In this document: piece by piece, positions 14,720 to 16,607 of the stretch
How the letters are laid out: every line of letters begins with the position of its first letter
Position numbering within the stretch: position 1 is the first letter of the stretch
The notes under the pieces: model-generated
The model's input: the letters and a program-made list of their open reading frames with translations, nothing else
What the model was told of the DNA's origin: nothing
The model's database searches: none
Translations under genes and position numbers: made by a program
NCBI GenBank assembly: GCA_946478975.1
Contig: CAMLEO010000146.1
Span: forward strand, 1 to 16,607
Direction of reading: 5' to 3'
Origin: an uncultured Steroidobacter sp.
GTDB lineage: Bacteria; Pseudomonadota; Gammaproteobacteria; Steroidobacterales; Steroidobacteraceae
DNA length: 16,607 nt

Positions 14720-15439
14720 ATGAAATTCGCGCGCGGTCTCATCGCCGTCGGCCTGCTGCTTTGGCTGACGGGCTGCACCACCACGTCTCACGTCGCCGAT
14801 AGCGGCTTCAAACCGCCGCGAGGCAATTACAAATTGATGGTCATGCAGCCGGACATTTCGGTCGGCGTGCTGACCGCGGGCGGCGCCTTCGAATTCCGGG
14901 AAGACTGGACCAAACAAGCGACTACAAACGTCGTCCGCGCCCTTTCCAAGCAGCAGTACGGACGCGGCGGACAAACCAAAGTCGCGCGGACGAGAGAGGA
15001 AACCGGCGCGGATCCCGCGTTGGTCGCCGACCTGGTGTGGCTGCATACGGCGGTCGGCCAGGCAGTCCGAGTTCACAAGTTTGGCCTCGTGCCGCTGCCC
15101 ACCAAGCAGAACCGGTTCGACTGGACGCTCGGCGATACCGCCGTGAAGTTCGGCCAGGTGACGAATTTCGATTATGCGTTGTTCCTGCACGCAACCGATT
15201 CGTTTTCTTCCGGCGGCCGCGTAGCGCTGCAAGTTCTCGGCGCGTTGGCAGGCGTGTCGCCCCAGGGCGGCACGCAAACAGCGTTTGCTTCGCTGGTGGA
15301 TCTCAAGACCGGCCAGGTCGTCTGGTTCAATACATTGTTCTCCAGCGTGGGTGACATCCGCACGCCGGAAGGCGCGGAGAAGATGGTCGCCTCGCTGCTC
15401 GAAAGCATGCAGAAGGCGAAAGCCACCAACGGCCCGTGA
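14720..15439 (+). CDS. Putative lipoprotein of unknown function
   Basis: A 239-residue lipoprotein. The leader MKFARGLIAVGLLLWLTGC has basic residues, a hydrophobic core and lipobox LTGC with C19; threonine at +2 suggests sorting to the outer membrane. The mature part begins with SDF-free, soluble sequence: YKLMVMQPDISVGVLTAGG, a helix with REDWTKQATTNVVRAL, then a strand-rich half with DYALFLHATDSF and SLVDLKTGQVVWFN. The alternation of strands and helices and the final 'D-x-x-T-G-x-V-V-W' strand recall CsgG-like or DUF799-type lipoproteins, but I do not recognise a specific family. GGGGAG at 14711-14716 precedes ATG 14720. The gene lies 27 nt upstream of the M48 protease gene and is probably co-transcribed with it, separately from the EPS block. 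Confidence 0.75.
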   Translation: MKFARGLIAVGLLLWLTGCTTTSHVADSGFKPPRGNYKLMVMQPDISVGVLTAGGAFEFREDWTKQATTNVVRALSKQQYGRGGQTKVARTREETGADPALVADLVWLHTAVGQAVRVHKFGLVPLPTKQNRFDWTLGDTAVKFGQVTNFDYALFLHATDSFSSGGRVALQVLGALAGVSPQGGTQTAFASLVDLKTGQVVWFNTLFSSVGDIRTPEGAEKMVASLLESMQKAKATNGP

Positions 15440-15466
15440 TACGAAGAAACAACCAAGGGAAGCACC

Positions 15467-16607
15467 ATGGCCGCTCAATCGCGACGCCAGTTTCTCGCCC
15501 ACACGATGTGTGGCTGCGCCGTCGGTCTCACAGGCATGAGAGCGTTTGCGACCGGCACGCCGGCGGAGCTCACATCGCTGGTGCCCGCGAACTACCAGCC
15601 CAGCGAGGCGGACGAGCGCGGCTTGTGGAATTTGTGCGATCGGCTGGAAAAGGACATCTCCGCATCGAACCTGCTGATCCACGACGACAGCTTGAACAAG
15701 TACGTGCTGAGCGTCTCGCACCGGCTGCTGGAAGGCCAGACTTCCGATGTGCGGATCTATGCAATGCGCGATCCGGACTTCAATGCCTCGATGTTTCCCA
15801 ACGGCATGATGATCGTGAACTCGGGCTTCCTGGCGCGCGTTCGTAACGAGGCGCAGATGGCCGCAGTGCTCGGCCACGAATCCGGACATTACCTGCGCTT
15901 GCACCAGATCCGTCGCTGGCGCGATATGAAAACCACGTCGGCCATGATGGCCTTCGTGAGCGTCGCCGGCGCAGGCGCCACGCTGTATGGCGGCGGCAGC
16001 TGGTATCAGCTGGCGAACGGCATCAACACCGGCCTGCTCTCTTCGATCTTTTCTTTCAGCCGCGAAATGGAAAGCGAAGCCGATTCCTTCGGCCTGAAGC
16101 TCATGCGGCAGGCGGGCTATGCGCCTCGCGAAGCGTCGGCCGTGTGGTCGCAGCTCATCGAAGAGCGCAAGGCTGCTGCCGCAGCCCGCAAGAAAAAATA
16201 CAGCGACAAGGCGGCCGGCGCCTTCTCGACGCATCCGCCTTCCGAGGAGCGCATGGGTCGTCTCAAGGCGTATGCGCTGGAGATGGAAGGCCGTCAGCGT
16301 GGCGAGGTACAGAGCGAGACGCGCCGGACGGAATTCATGGCCGCCATTGCGCCGCTGCGCGAATCGTTCATCGAAGAACAGGTCAAGTTGAACGATCCGG
16401 GCGCGAGCCTGTATCTGTTGAACAGCCTGGCGCAGGACGGCTGGGATGGCGTGCTGCGTTATTACGAAGGCGAAACGTATCGGCTGCGCGATGAAGATGG
16501 CGACGCGCAACGTGCGACCGAAGCATTCGCGCAAGCTGTCACATTCGACGACGCGCCGGCCGAAGCGTATCGCGCACACGGCTATGCGCTGCTGAAATCC
16601 GGGCAGA
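15467..16607 (+). CDS. M48-family zinc metalloprotease, Tat-exported (3' end outside window)
   Basis: An exported zinc-dependent endopeptidase of the M48 family, open to the window edge (380 codons visible). The start MAAQSRRQFLAHTMCG carries a twin-arginine motif SRRQFL followed by a hydrophobic stretch ending near AFA, indicating folded export through Tat. The zinc site is HESGH (H137, E138, H141) with third ligand E202 in EMESEADSFG, and STHPPSEERMGRL is the usual M48 C-terminal catalytic-domain motif. The remaining visible sequence, with EAFAQAVTFDDAPAEAYRAHGYAL, resembles tetratricopeptide helices as in BepA-type proteases, which act in outer-membrane protein quality control. AAGGGAA at 15455-15461 supports ATG 15467. 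The usual BepA homologue is Sec-exported, so Tat use is a point of note. The substrate is unknown. Confidence 0.88.
   Translation, partial: MAAQSRRQFLAHTMCGCAVGLTGMRAFATGTPAELTSLVPANYQPSEADERGLWNLCDRLEKDISASNLLIHDDSLNKYVLSVSHRLLEGQTSDVRIYAMRDPDFNASMFPNGMMIVNSGFLARVRNEAQMAAVLGHESGHYLRLHQIRRWRDMKTTSAMMAFVSVAGAGATLYGGGSWYQLANGINTGLLSSIFSFSREMESEADSFGLKLMRQAGYAPREASAVWSQLIEERKAAAAARKKKYSDKAAGAFSTHPPSEERMGRLKAYALEMEGRQRGEVQSETRRTEFMAAIAPLRESFIEEQVKLNDPGASLYLLNSLAQDGWDGVLRYYEGETYRLRDEDGDAQRATEAFAQAVTFDDAPAEAYRAHGYALLKSGQ

Noticed and set aside
14642..16579. Long minus-strand open frame (645 codons)
   Set aside because: It is opposite the lipoprotein and the M48 protease, whose Tat motif, HESGH site and EMESEAD motif establish the + strand as coding.
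1..16607. CRISPR arrays, tRNA/rRNA genes, insertion sequences, riboswitches
   Set aside because: I saw no regularly spaced repeats, no tRNA-like cloverleaf in the short gaps, no transposase motifs, and no leader long enough to hold a riboswitch except 14496-14719, where none was recognised.

Overview
The window is a GC-rich proteobacterial exopolysaccharide (EPS) locus of the Wzx/Wzy type, followed by the start of a separate two-gene unit. High GC in third codon positions, frequent GTG/TTG starts, overlapping gene ends and an EpsF/EpsG/EpsL-type export set (the families named after the Methylobacillus methanolan cluster) point to a beta- or gammaproteobacterium. A Steroidobacter/Nevskia-like gammaproteobacterium is a guess that the sequence alone cannot confirm.

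Layout. Positions 2-37 are the last codons of a gene that begins upstream. Positions 34-7067 hold six tightly packed + strand genes: Wzz/EpsF co-polymerase, EpsG-type tyrosine-kinase-like ATPase, a Wzy-like polymerase, a membrane GT2, a GT4, and a phosphoribosyltransferase-HAD phosphatase fusion. Positions 7097-8002 hold a minus-strand GH16 glycanase set into the run. Positions 8051-14495 resume on the + strand: GT8-like transferase, soluble GT2, exported SGNH hydrolase, acyltransferase-3, Wzx-like flippase, and an EpsL-like outer-membrane barrel. A 224 bp gap (14496-14719) with a weak terminator-like hairpin separates this from a lipoprotein gene and a Tat-exported M48 metalloprotease, which runs off the window.

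How it works together (inference from families). The glycosyltransferases build an undecaprenyl-linked repeat unit on the cytoplasmic face. The PRT-HAD protein may add ribofuranose from PRPP. The AT3/SGNH pair adds or trims O-acyl groups. The flippase moves the unit across the membrane, the Wzy-like protein polymerises it, EpsF/EpsG control chain length, and EpsL serves the outer-membrane step. The GH16 enzyme probably trims or releases polymer. A priming transferase, a Wza-type porin and an exosortase are not seen here and would have to lie outside the window.

The most notable points are the PRT-HAD fusion (possible ribofuranose donor module), the tandem MshEN-like motif on an EpsG whose Walker A lysine is a cysteine, and the antisense GH16 gene inside the operon.
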